A stretch of DNA of 64,000 nucleotides from Paenibacillus sp. J45TS6 (lineage in GTDB: Bacteria; Bacillota; Bacilli; Paenibacillales; Paenibacillaceae). This document shows, one piece after another, positions 8,552-15,413 of this stretch. Made by a program: the position numbers and the translations under genes. Every line of letters begins with the position of its first letter. Position 1 is the stretch's first letter. The stretch covers positions 186,001 to 250,000 of the forward strand of contig NZ_BOSJ01000002.1 in the NCBI RefSeq assembly GCF_018403285.1. Reading direction: 5' to 3'. The notes under the pieces are model-generated. The model was not told where the DNA came from and did no database searches. It saw nothing but the letters and a program-made list of their open reading frames with translations.

Positions 8552-8600
8552 ACCGGTAAAGAAAGTCGGCTTTAACGGCCTCTTCTCTACCGGTTTTATA
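8552..8600. terminator. Terminator between convergent XRE gene and mtaD
   Basis: ACCGGTAAAGAA and TTCTCTACCGGT arms form a long hairpin followed by TTTTATATA on the plus strand. Confidence 0.75.
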
Positions 8601-8626
8601 TATACATTATAGAAAGTGGCCCCCTG

Positions 8627-9916
8627 CTATACGCTTTGGACGATACGTTCAGCTCGGGTCTGCACATCCTGAAGAAGAACCTTCTCATCTATCGTTAGTA
8701 ACTTCCGGTTTCGCATCAGTATCTTTCCATTTACAATGGTCGTGTCCACGTCAGCACCGCTCACGCCATAAGCCAGCAGTGACTCAAGCTGATGCAGCGG
8801 TGTCAGATGCGGTTTATTCAGGTTGATCAGGATAAGATCCGCTTTCTTACCTGGAGATAAGGTGCCAATCTCATGATCAAGCCGCAATAGCTTTGCGCCA
8901 TGAATCGTTGCCATCTTAAGCACCTCTTTTGCAGGCAGGATCGTGGGGTCGCCATATTGTAATTTCTGCATCCATGTGGCTGCTTTCATCTCTTCAAACA
9001 TATCAAGTGTTGTTGCGCTGCCCGCTCCATCCGTACCGAGTCCCACAATTACACCTTCTTGTTGCAGCTTATAAACAGGAGCAATCCCGCAGCCCAGCTT
9101 CAGATTACTTACCGGATTATGGGATACCCCGCCTTTCATCCCTTTAAGTAGCTGAATATCCGATTCGCTGAGATGCACACCATGAGCCAATAGAACATGA
9201 CACTGATCAAAAAGCCCAAGGGCGTGCAAATATTCCGTAGGAGTCTGTCCATATTTCTGACGTATGGTTGATACTTCCTCCACCGTTTCTGCTAGATGAA
9301 TATGAATGGGGATATCCCGTTCCTCAGCAAGTCTAATTACCTGGCTTAGAGCGTCTGGCGGACAGGTGTAAGGGGCATGCGGGCCGAACATCGTCGTTAT
9401 TCGTCCTTCCGCTTTTCCATGCCACTGATCGATCAGATCCAGCGCTTCTGCCATTCTTACTCCACCATCCGGTTCATGAAATACGAGTCCCCTTGTCAAG
9501 GAAGCCCTCATTCCCACTTCCTCCACCGTTTCTGCAATCGCACTCATATGAATGTACATATCTGCAAAAGTCGTTGTTCCTGATTTAATCATCTCTGCCA
9601 TAGCCAGCCGTGCACCTGCCCGAATATCTTCTTCTGTCATATTTGCTTCGGCGGGCAGTATTTTCTGATCGAGCCAGTCCATCAGTTTCAGATCATCAGA
9701 ATAAGCCCTAAGTAAGCTCATTGGACTATGCTGATGAGTGTTAATGAGTCCCGGCAGCACCGCAAATCCGGTCCCATCGATTACTTCATCTGCCTCATCC
9801 GCTGAGCAGTCTCCCCGTTTTATAATCCGATCATGCTCAATAAGCAGATCTCCCTTATAAGGAGAATCTTCTCCTTCCATCGTAACAAGCCAAGCATTCT
9901 CAATCTTTAGTCTCAT
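8627..9916 (-). CDS. mtaD: 5-methylthioadenosine/S-adenosylhomocysteine deaminase
   Basis: A 429-residue amidohydrolase that deaminates SAH and/or MTA to the inosyl compounds. Zinc ligands are visible in INTHQHSPM (His61, His63), in IHIHLAETVEE and in LLAHGVHLSE, with the catalytic acid region VGLGTDGAGS. The C-terminus closes the composite beta domain (GKKADLILINL). The ATG at 9916 is favoured over the one at 9922 because AAGGAGG is then eight bases upstream. Its promoter is a MerR-type promoter with a 19-base spacer and a degenerate dyad, and the gene lies 67 bases downstream of a MerR-methyltransferase fusion, suggesting control by that protein and a role in removing methyltransferase products. 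Confidence 0.92.
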   Translation of the reverse strand: MRLKIENAWLVTMEGEDSPYKGDLLIEHDRIIKRGDCSADEADEVIDGTGFAVLPGLINTHQHSPMSLLRAYSDDLKLMDWLDQKILPAEANMTEEDIRAGARLAMAEMIKSGTTTFADMYIHMSAIAETVEEVGMRASLTRGLVFHEPDGGVRMAEALDLIDQWHGKAEGRITTMFGPHAPYTCPPDALSQVIRLAEERDIPIHIHLAETVEEVSTIRQKYGQTPTEYLHALGLFDQCHVLLAHGVHLSESDIQLLKGMKGGVSHNPVSNLKLGCGIAPVYKLQQEGVIVGLGTDGAGSATTLDMFEEMKAATWMQKLQYGDPTILPAKEVLKMATIHGAKLLRLDHEIGTLSPGKKADLILINLNKPHLTPLHQLESLLAYGVSGADVDTTIVNGKILMRNRKLLTIDEKVLLQDVQTRAERIVQSV

Positions 9917-9944
9917 GATCATGACCTCCTTTGTAATACAAAGA

Positions 9945-9975
9945 AGCGTAAAGGATCACGCGGCGTGAAGGTCAA
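9945..9975 (-). promoter_or_regulatory. MerR-type promoter/operator of mtaD
   Basis: On the minus strand TTGACC (9970-9975), a 19-base spacer, then TACGCT (9945-9950). The long spacer is typical of MerR-activated promoters. It contains a 10-1-10 dyad (9952-9961 and 9963-9972) matching in 7 of 10 pairs, with the arm ACCTTCACG identical to the arm of the merR operator at 11084. Confidence 0.75.
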
Positions 9976-9983
9976 CACCTAAC

Positions 9984-11054
9984 TTATAAATATCCTCTGA
10001 CCGGGACCGCGTAGATAAAATGAAGTCTTTTCTGGATTTCTTCCGTCTTGGTCACATATCCCTGTTCTTCTAAAAAGCCAGTTAACCGAGAACGATCGGC
10101 ATAATAGGATTTTTCAATGTCTGCAATGACATCGTCTCTCCCTTCTTCTCTGAGCATATGCAGATACTCTTCTCTCGCCTGATGATCCTCAAACATAAAA
10201 TCGACGATACCAATACGTCCGTGGGGCTTCAAAATTCGCTTGATCTCAAGGAGCGCAAGCCGTTTCTGGTCTTCTGTAAGGTGATGCAGAGCATAGCTCA
10301 TTACCGCAAAATCAAATTGATAATCATCATAAGGAATCGCCAAAAAATTACCGAGCCTCACCTCATACCCTGGATGTTTGCGCTCTGCCTCTCTCAGCAT
10401 GGCAATGGATTGATCCATCCCTTTCATCTCTATTCCGTTCTCCATAAATAAGGCAGCTAGATTGCCTGTCCCTGTTCCAAGATCGACCCCTTTTTCCCCT
10501 TTCTGCGGATGAACCGCTTCAAGCACCCTTCGTAAGGCAGTACGGTAACTTGGATAGGCCCCATATTGCTGCGTGCTCTCTACCCGTTCGTCATGATGTA
10601 CGGCATATGAATCATAATTCCAGTGGTCCCGCCAGGTAGACCGCAGCTTTTTCGCATGCCGCAGGCTCGCCGTCCATTCATAGATATCGTCCCACTCCAG
10701 CTTCGCCTGCTCCTTCCCTTTTGCAATGATTCGGTCGGTCGTTTCAATGGAGTGCCTGATCTCTACCATCTGAGAAAACAGAACCGCTCTTTGCAGCTCC
10801 AGATGATGAAGAACATCCGCACTGTCTCCTCCCTCCATCTCAGCAAGTACACAGCCGATCTCTTCTAAAGACATTCCTACCTCTCTCAAAGAAACAATCG
10901 TTTGGAGTCTCGCTGCATCCTGTTCTGTAAACATCCGATAGCCGCTGCTCTCCTGCTTTGCAGGCGCGATCAGGCCTTTTTCCTCATAATAACGAATCGT
11001 TCTTGCCGATATTTGAAGCCGCTCTGAAATATCCTTAATCAGCAACAAATTCAT
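9984..11054 (-). CDS. MerR regulator fused to a SAM-dependent methyltransferase
   Basis: A 356-residue two-domain protein. Residues 1-75 form a MerR winged helix (ISERLQISARTIRYYEEKGL, SGYRMFTEQDAARLQ, MSLEEIGCVL), followed by a coiled-coil dimerisation helix (about 80-120). Residues 140-340 form a class I methyltransferase: motif I VDLGTGTGNLA (D191-N198), an acidic residue after strand 2 (MDQSIAML), and FDFAVMSYALHHL. The methyltransferase half resembles the YrrT/UbiE-like group. In MerR proteins the C-terminal domain senses the effector, so SAM, SAH or a methyl acceptor may be the signal. Its own promoter carries a perfect 10-1-10 operator, implying autoregulation. The actual methyl acceptor, if any, is unknown. 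Confidence 0.88.
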   Translation of the reverse strand: MNLLLIKDISERLQISARTIRYYEEKGLIAPAKQESSGYRMFTEQDAARLQTIVSLREVGMSLEEIGCVLAEMEGGDSADVLHHLELQRAVLFSQMVEIRHSIETTDRIIAKGKEQAKLEWDDIYEWTASLRHAKKLRSTWRDHWNYDSYAVHHDERVESTQQYGAYPSYRTALRRVLEAVHPQKGEKGVDLGTGTGNLAALFMENGIEMKGMDQSIAMLREAERKHPGYEVRLGNFLAIPYDDYQFDFAVMSYALHHLTEDQKRLALLEIKRILKPHGRIGIVDFMFEDHQAREEYLHMLREEGRDDVIADIEKSYYADRSRLTGFLEEQGYVTKTEEIQKRLHFIYAVPVRGYL

Positions 11055-11076
11055 ATCACTGCCCCCTTATAAATTC

Positions 11077-11107
11077 AGTATAAACCTTCACGTTACGTGA
11101 AGGTATA
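11077..11107 (-). promoter_or_regulatory. MerR-type autoregulatory promoter with perfect operator
   Basis: ACCTTCACGT-T-ACGTGAAGGT (11084-11104) is a perfect 10-1-10 palindrome. On the minus strand it lies between TATACC (-35, 11102-11107) and TATACT (-10, 11077-11082) with the 19-base spacer characteristic of MerR-family promoters. Confidence 0.88.
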
Positions 11108-11264
11108 GAGGTAGGCTTGGCAAGATTTTTACCGAGAAGGAACTTACCTTTTTTTGTTCAATGAAATTCCATTTTATTTGTGTTTGTAATCACAAGGTAG
11201 GCAGCAGGGAGGTGGTAACTTTAAAGATGTAAACAAGAACAAAGTGAAGCTTTTATATATAGAT

Positions 11265-11322
11265 TGAATCAATTTCACAACACCTTTAGTTGCTTTAATC
11301 AGGAGTATATGAAATTGATTCA
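11265..11322. repeat. paired 13-bp inverted repeat before DUF438 gene
   Basis: TGAATCAATTTCA (11265-11277) and its exact reverse complement TGAAATTGATTCA (11310-11322) flank 32 bases that contain an AGGAG motif. Each arm contains a TTGA-N-TCA core, so they may be two operator sites or the arms of a leader-RNA stem just before the start codon at 11338. Confidence 0.6.
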
Positions 11323-11337
11323 GACAGGGGTGAAATC

Positions 11338-12594
11338 ATGAGTGAATTAATTAATAACCGTGAAAATGGAGTTTCTGCTGATCGAGCTCTTCGTATAAAT
11401 GTACTCAAGGATATTATTAAAGAGCTGCACCATGGGAAAAGCGTGGAGGAAGTAAAGGAAAAATTCAATCAAGCGGTTGGAGAAATATCAGTTAATGAAA
11501 TTTCGGAACTTGAGCAAGTTCTCATGCAGGAAGAAGGAATACCGGTAACGGAAGTACAAAGGCTGTGCAGTGTGCATGCGGCGGTATTCAAAGGTTCCAT
11601 CCAAGATATTCACAGATCTAACAAGCCTGAAGAGCAACCTGGACATCCTGTGCATACCTTTAAAATGGAGAACAAGGAAATTGATCAACTTGCCAATTTC
11701 AAAATCGCCCTGCATCTGGATCGTTTTCTTAAGGACCAAGGGGAAGCAAATCGCCTTCAACTACTGGAGGATTTCAGTCTCCTGTATGATGTAGACAAAC
11801 ACTACAGCCGCAAAGAAAATTTACTGTTTCCATTCCTCGAAAAATACGGAATCTATGGACCGACGAAAGTAATGTGGGCGGTAGATGACGGTATTCGGAT
11901 TGGAATCAAAGAAGTGAAACAGAAACTCACTACTTTTGATGGAGATGCCGAAGCATTAGTGGACCTGGCAAAACGTGTCTTAACCGAAGTCACAGAAATG
12001 ATCTATAAAGAGGAACATATTTTATTACCTATGGCCCTCGATAAATTGACAGAAGATGAATGGCTTCAGATCGCTGCCCAAAGTGAAGAAGTCGGGTATT
12101 GCCTGACTGCACCCGATCAAGTGTGGATTCCCGAAAGAGCAGCGGAACCTGGCACAGATGCGGGAGTAGAATCTTCTCCGCTGCAAGAAGGATTTGTCCG
12201 AATGAGCACCGGCATTTTATCAGTTAAACAGCTCGAAACGATTCTCAATCATTTACCGGTCGATCTCACTTTTATTGATGAGAATGACATCGTACGGTAC
12301 TTCTCACAGGGGCCAGAAAGAATCTTCGTTCGGACCAAGGCGGTCATCGGCAGAAGTGTTCAGAACTGCCATCCTCCGCAAAGTGTTCATGTCGTAAATC
12401 AGCTGCTTGCTGATTTCAAAGCAGGTGTCAAAGACTCGGAAGATTTCTGGATTCCTTTTAAAGATAAATTTGTCTATATCCGCTATTTCGCCGTAAGAGA
12501 TGAAGAAGGGACTTATTTAGGTACACTTGAATTTACGCAAAATATTAAACCGATTCAGGAACTGACAGGTCAAAAACGGATACTCTCTGAGTAA
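11338..12594 (+). CDS. DUF438 protein with hemerythrin-like and PAS-type domains
   Basis: A 418-residue cytoplasmic protein. Residues 1-110 match the DUF438 N-terminus (LKDIIKELHHGKSVEEVKEK F, ISELEQVLMQEEGIPVTEVQ). Residues 125-255 form a hemerythrin-like four-helix bundle with candidate iron ligands (ALHLDRFL, DKHYSRKENLLFPFLE, IYKEEHILLPM). Residues 285-410 are a PAS-like domain with the conserved CHPPQS motif. AGGGGTGA lies just upstream of the ATG. The family is associated with anaerobic or nitric-oxide-related biology, but its reaction is not established. A paired 13-bp repeat in its leader may regulate it. Confidence 0.9.
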   Translation: MSELINNRENGVSADRALRINVLKDIIKELHHGKSVEEVKEKFNQAVGEISVNEISELEQVLMQEEGIPVTEVQRLCSVHAAVFKGSIQDIHRSNKPEEQPGHPVHTFKMENKEIDQLANFKIALHLDRFLKDQGEANRLQLLEDFSLLYDVDKHYSRKENLLFPFLEKYGIYGPTKVMWAVDDGIRIGIKEVKQKLTTFDGDAEALVDLAKRVLTEVTEMIYKEEHILLPMALDKLTEDEWLQIAAQSEEVGYCLTAPDQVWIPERAAEPGTDAGVESSPLQEGFVRMSTGILSVKQLETILNHLPVDLTFIDENDIVRYFSQGPERIFVRTKAVIGRSVQNCHPPQSVHVVNQLLADFKAGVKDSEDFWIPFKDKFVYIRYFAVRDEEGTYLGTLEFTQNIKPIQELTGQKRILSE

Positions 12595-12631
12595 GGTTGG
12601 GACCCGATCAATTGAACATCTCCTGACCTAC

Positions 12632-12687
12632 GAATAAAAACAAGCCCATGAGCTCCTGATCAGGAACTCTGGGCTTATTCGTTTTTT
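12632..12687. terminator. bidirectional terminator
   Basis: AAGCCCATGAG...CTCTGGGCTT hairpin with an inner CTCCTGATCAGGA stem, T-rich on both sides. It serves the DUF438 gene and the convergent four-gene operon. Confidence 0.85.
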
Positions 12688-12720
12688 ACCTTATTCATGA
12701 TTTCAAGCTGTCTAACCTCA

Positions 12721-13125
12721 TTACATTAGAAACGTTCCTATCACAAAGGATACCCCAATAATGATGGAGCGCAGCAATTGGGCTACCGCCATATTCCCCT
12801 TTTCAATCTCTTCACACACTTTAATATTTGGCGTAACGAAATCGAAAATAAGATAAACCACAATAAGAACAGCGATGCCTACAACAGACCAAATGATCAT
12901 ATCGATCCAGGAATGAGAGCTTAGTGATACCATCCCCACAATAATACAGAGACCGAGCAGTTTGCTCCCCATATAAAGGCCCGCAGCTTCATTGCCGCCC
13001 CTGATTTCCTTCCCATCATCAAAGCGGGTTACCTTGCTGAAAAGAAAATAGCCTGCCAGTAAAATAGCGAGTATAAGTACGATTCCAATTAATACATTCA
13101 GTAGATCGATTCCCAGGGTATTCAT
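12721..13125 (-). CDS. DUF350 family membrane protein (YjfL-like)
   Basis: A 134-residue protein with four predicted membrane helices, conforming to DUF350 (IVLILAILLAGYFLFSKVT, then GNEAAGLYMGSKLLGLCIIV and GNMAVAQLLRSIIIGVSFVI). DUF350 proteins are typically encoded next to glutathionylspermidine-synthase-like genes, as E. coli yjfL is next to yjfC. The start codon shares one base with the stop of that enzyme gene, so the two are translationally coupled. It is the last gene of the operon. Function is unknown. Confidence 0.88.
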   Translation of the reverse strand: MNTLGIDLLNVLIGIVLILAILLAGYFLFSKVTRFDDGKEIRGGNEAAGLYMGSKLLGLCIIVGMVSLSSHSWIDMIIWSVVGIAVLIVVYLIFDFVTPNIKVCEEIEKGNMAVAQLLRSIIIGVSFVIGTFLM

Positions 13126-14471
13126 TAACGATCATCCTCCTCTTTACCTGTACCAGAAACGGAAACCACAGCTGGGCAATAATAAGCCATGTCACCCGTA
13201 ATCCGGCCGCCCACACGGGGCAGCAGTCCACTGTAACGACTACCAATAACATAAACACCTGTCAGTAAATATCCCGTATACAGGCCCTCTTCTCTATGTA
13301 CTTTTACTTCCTCCATCATGCAGCGCTGCTGATAAATCACAGGTTGCTGGCCGTAGTAGGATTGTACTTCTTCTAAGTTCCCATCCTCACTTTGCCCCCA
13401 CTCCCTCTCCTGAAGTGTTCCATCTGAATGGTAGAGAGAGGTTCCTTTTCCTTCACGGCCCCAATAACTTTTAGCTACATAAGGCACCTCATTTTGGTGA
13501 AACAGGGCAGGGTCGTAATAGGTGGGAAGCATAAAATCAGCGATTGCCTGCAGTTCTTCTTCTGTAAACAAAGGCTCCTCCAGCAGGTCGCTTGCTTCCT
13601 CATGACGCTCAAACAAAGACCAAATTAAAGCCATGAATCCTTTACTCTGAGTAATTATACTTTGGGCAGGATTTATGAGCCCAAGCTTCTCTTGTGTAAC
13701 GAGATCAAGCAGCCACTCTCCTACCTGTGCTCCTGTATCTTCAGCTTCATCATAAACCAGATATTCGAGCGGATAGAGCCTGTATAGCACAGAAATACGC
13801 TCTCCTTGATAGTACAGTCCATCATTCCTGGTGATCTCAAGTTCTGACAGAGGGGCATACAACACCTTATATCCTAATTCCCGAACGATCTCCATGAGGT
13901 ACGACGTATTACATTTGTCCTCAAGATGCCAATCATAACAGGTAAAAGCGACGCTGCCGGAAAGACCAACCTGTTCATAATGTGTAAGTAAACTGCTAAA
14001 CGCCTGCTTAATATGTGAACGCATCTCCGAAGACGTAGCCCTATATCCATCTGTATGTGCAGCGATGAGTTTCGGAGCTAGATAGGAGGTTTCTGGGATA
14101 CCTGTTGGCGTATCCGTATTATTCTCTATGCACTTCATGGAGCCGTCTGGCTGAATAATATAATCTTGCCTAGAAACTCCGTGACCCGGCACTTCCATTC
14201 GTGCAGCAGGAATCAGTGCAGCAGGGATACCAAGCTGCTCTTGTAAAAAGGTGTCTGGCAAATAACGCTGGGTAAACCGCAATGTTTTGGTGTACACCGA
14301 ATCTAACAACTCGGATGCATATTTCAACTGTAAAGCTTCTTCTTCGGAATAAAGAGTAACGGACGGTAAGCAATATTCTTTACCATACATCCGATGGTAC
14401 GGGACAATTTTTTCAATCTCTTCTGTAAAAATGTCATGACGTGCTTTCTTTAGTTGTATCATTCGATCCAC
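13125..14471 (-). CDS. glutathionylspermidine-synthase-like ATP-grasp ligase
   Basis: A 448-residue enzyme of the GSP_synth family (like E. coli YgiC/YjfC): C-N ligase with an ATP-grasp fold. Visible motifs are MKCIENNTDTPTGIPE near residue 140, LEDKCNTSYLMEIVRELGY, and a C-terminal nucleotide region YVAKSYWGREGKGTSLYH and VGGRITGDMAYYCP. The true substrate is unlikely to be glutathionylspermidine in this organism; family relatives act on unknown acceptors. The GTG start at 14471 has GGAGG about nine bases upstream; an ATG three codons later is the alternative. It lies in a tight operon between a small lipoprotein-like gene and DUF350. Confidence 0.85.
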   Translation of the reverse strand: MDRMIQLKKARHDIFTEEIEKIVPYHRMYGKEYCLPSVTLYSEEEALQLKYASELLDSVYTKTLRFTQRYLPDTFLQEQLGIPAALIPAARMEVPGHGVSRQDYIIQPDGSMKCIENNTDTPTGIPETSYLAPKLIAAHTDGYRATSSEMRSHIKQAFSSLLTHYEQVGLSGSVAFTCYDWHLEDKCNTSYLMEIVRELGYKVLYAPLSELEITRNDGLYYQGERISVLYRLYPLEYLVYDEAEDTGAQVGEWLLDLVTQEKLGLINPAQSIITQSKGFMALIWSLFERHEEASDLLEEPLFTEEELQAIADFMLPTYYDPALFHQNEVPYVAKSYWGREGKGTSLYHSDGTLQEREWGQSEDGNLEEVQSYYGQQPVIYQQRCMMEEVKVHREEGLYTGYLLTGVYVIGSRYSGLLPRVGGRITGDMAYYCPAVVSVSGTGKEEDDR

Positions 14472-14476
14472 TTACA

Positions 14477-14779
14477 TCAACCTCCAGAACTGAAAAAGCC
14501 GCCGCTTCCAAACCCTTTGGAACTGGAATTCGACTTATAAGAAGAGGAGTTTTTGGAAGATGTACTTTTGCCGCCCCCGTAGTAACCGCCGCTTGATCCC
14601 CCGCTGGAATCATCACAGTAGCCATCGTTATTGTTATCCACGCAATCATTTGAACTGCCGCATCCCGCAAGTGCAACCGGCAAGGTCAGCATCAATGAGA
14701 AGGTCACCCATTTCTGTGCACTCTTCTTCTTCCGTTCATGTTGTTCAGCCCGCAGCTGTTCATCATGCTGCTGATCCAT
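14477..14779 (-). CDS. small Ser/Gly-rich lipoprotein-like protein
   Basis: About 100 residues: a charged N-terminus (QHERKKKSAQKW), one hydrophobic segment ending in the lipobox-like VALAGC, then an acidic loop DCVDNNNDGYCDD that resembles a calcium-binding DxNxDG loop, and a Ser/Gly/Tyr/Lys-rich tail. The basic stretch is long for a classical signal peptide. Position and tail composition recall the YgiB/YjfM (DUF1190) proteins that accompany YgiC/YjfC in enterobacteria, but sequence similarity is not clear. The ATG at 14779 has GAGGTG nine bases upstream and lies one base past the preceding stop. Confidence 0.72.
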   Translation of the reverse strand: MDQQHDEQLRAEQHERKKKSAQKWVTFSLMLTLPVALAGCGSSNDCVDNNNDGYCDDSSGGSSGGYYGGGKSTSSKNSSSYKSNSSSKGFGSGGFFSSGG

Positions 14780-14780
14780 A

Positions 14781-15257
14781 CTAAAAATCACCTCGCTTTA
14801 GATAGATCATGACTTTTCCCCGGTCTGAATCGAGCGCCGAATAGACCATTTCGAAGGTATCATCCTGAATTACAATGAGATGATCCAAGAGTAACCTTGC
14901 AATTTCTATGGGAGATGACACGGACAGCGAGAACTCTGCCTTTTTAAAAGCATTGCCATTCCATAGCACATATTCACACTCAAGATAACTGGACACCCTA
15001 CAAGCATCAAAAGTAGCGTCATGTAATGCTTTTCCATACGTATATTGATCCGTATCAAATGGCTGTACATAGATAAGATGACGATAGCCATCTTCTGATT
15101 CATTTGCTGTATGTTCGTATAAATGTCCTCTTATCACCGTGGCATTTACGAGCTTCCTTACAAATAACTCTTCCTGCGGCACTTGATCTTGAGTTAATGT
15201 TCTTACCACTCGCTTCTCTGACTCCGACCATTCTTCATACTGAAGTGGCACATGCAT
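14781..15257 (-). CDS. hypothetical protein, first gene of GSP-synthase-like operon
   Basis: A 158-residue soluble, acidic protein that I do not recognise. It has no signal peptide or membrane segment; the pattern is alternating strands and helices (LIYVQPFDTDQYTYGKALHD, FDACRVSSYLECEYVLWNG, FEMVYSALDSDRGKVMIYL). AGGGGGTT precedes the ATG. It opens the operon with the lipoprotein-like, GSP-synthase-like and DUF350 genes and may occupy the place of YjfK/DUF2491-type proteins in enterobacterial clusters; that is positional analogy only. Confidence 0.7.
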   Translation of the reverse strand: MHVPLQYEEWSESEKRVVRTLTQDQVPQEELFVRKLVNATVIRGHLYEHTANESEDGYRHLIYVQPFDTDQYTYGKALHDATFDACRVSSYLECEYVLWNGNAFKKAEFSLSVSSPIEIARLLLDHLIVIQDDTFEMVYSALDSDRGKVMIYLKRGDF

Positions 15258-15413
15258 ACTTTTTACAACCCCCTTCCTCGTACTTCATGCTTCCATAAAC
15301 CATATTATAAGAAAATGTTTCCACTTGGTTCACTAAAGATTAACGTACGAGAAACGAATAAGTTCCAGAACAAAAGAAAAAAATTAGATTATGATCTTTT
15401 TAGGAAACCTCTA

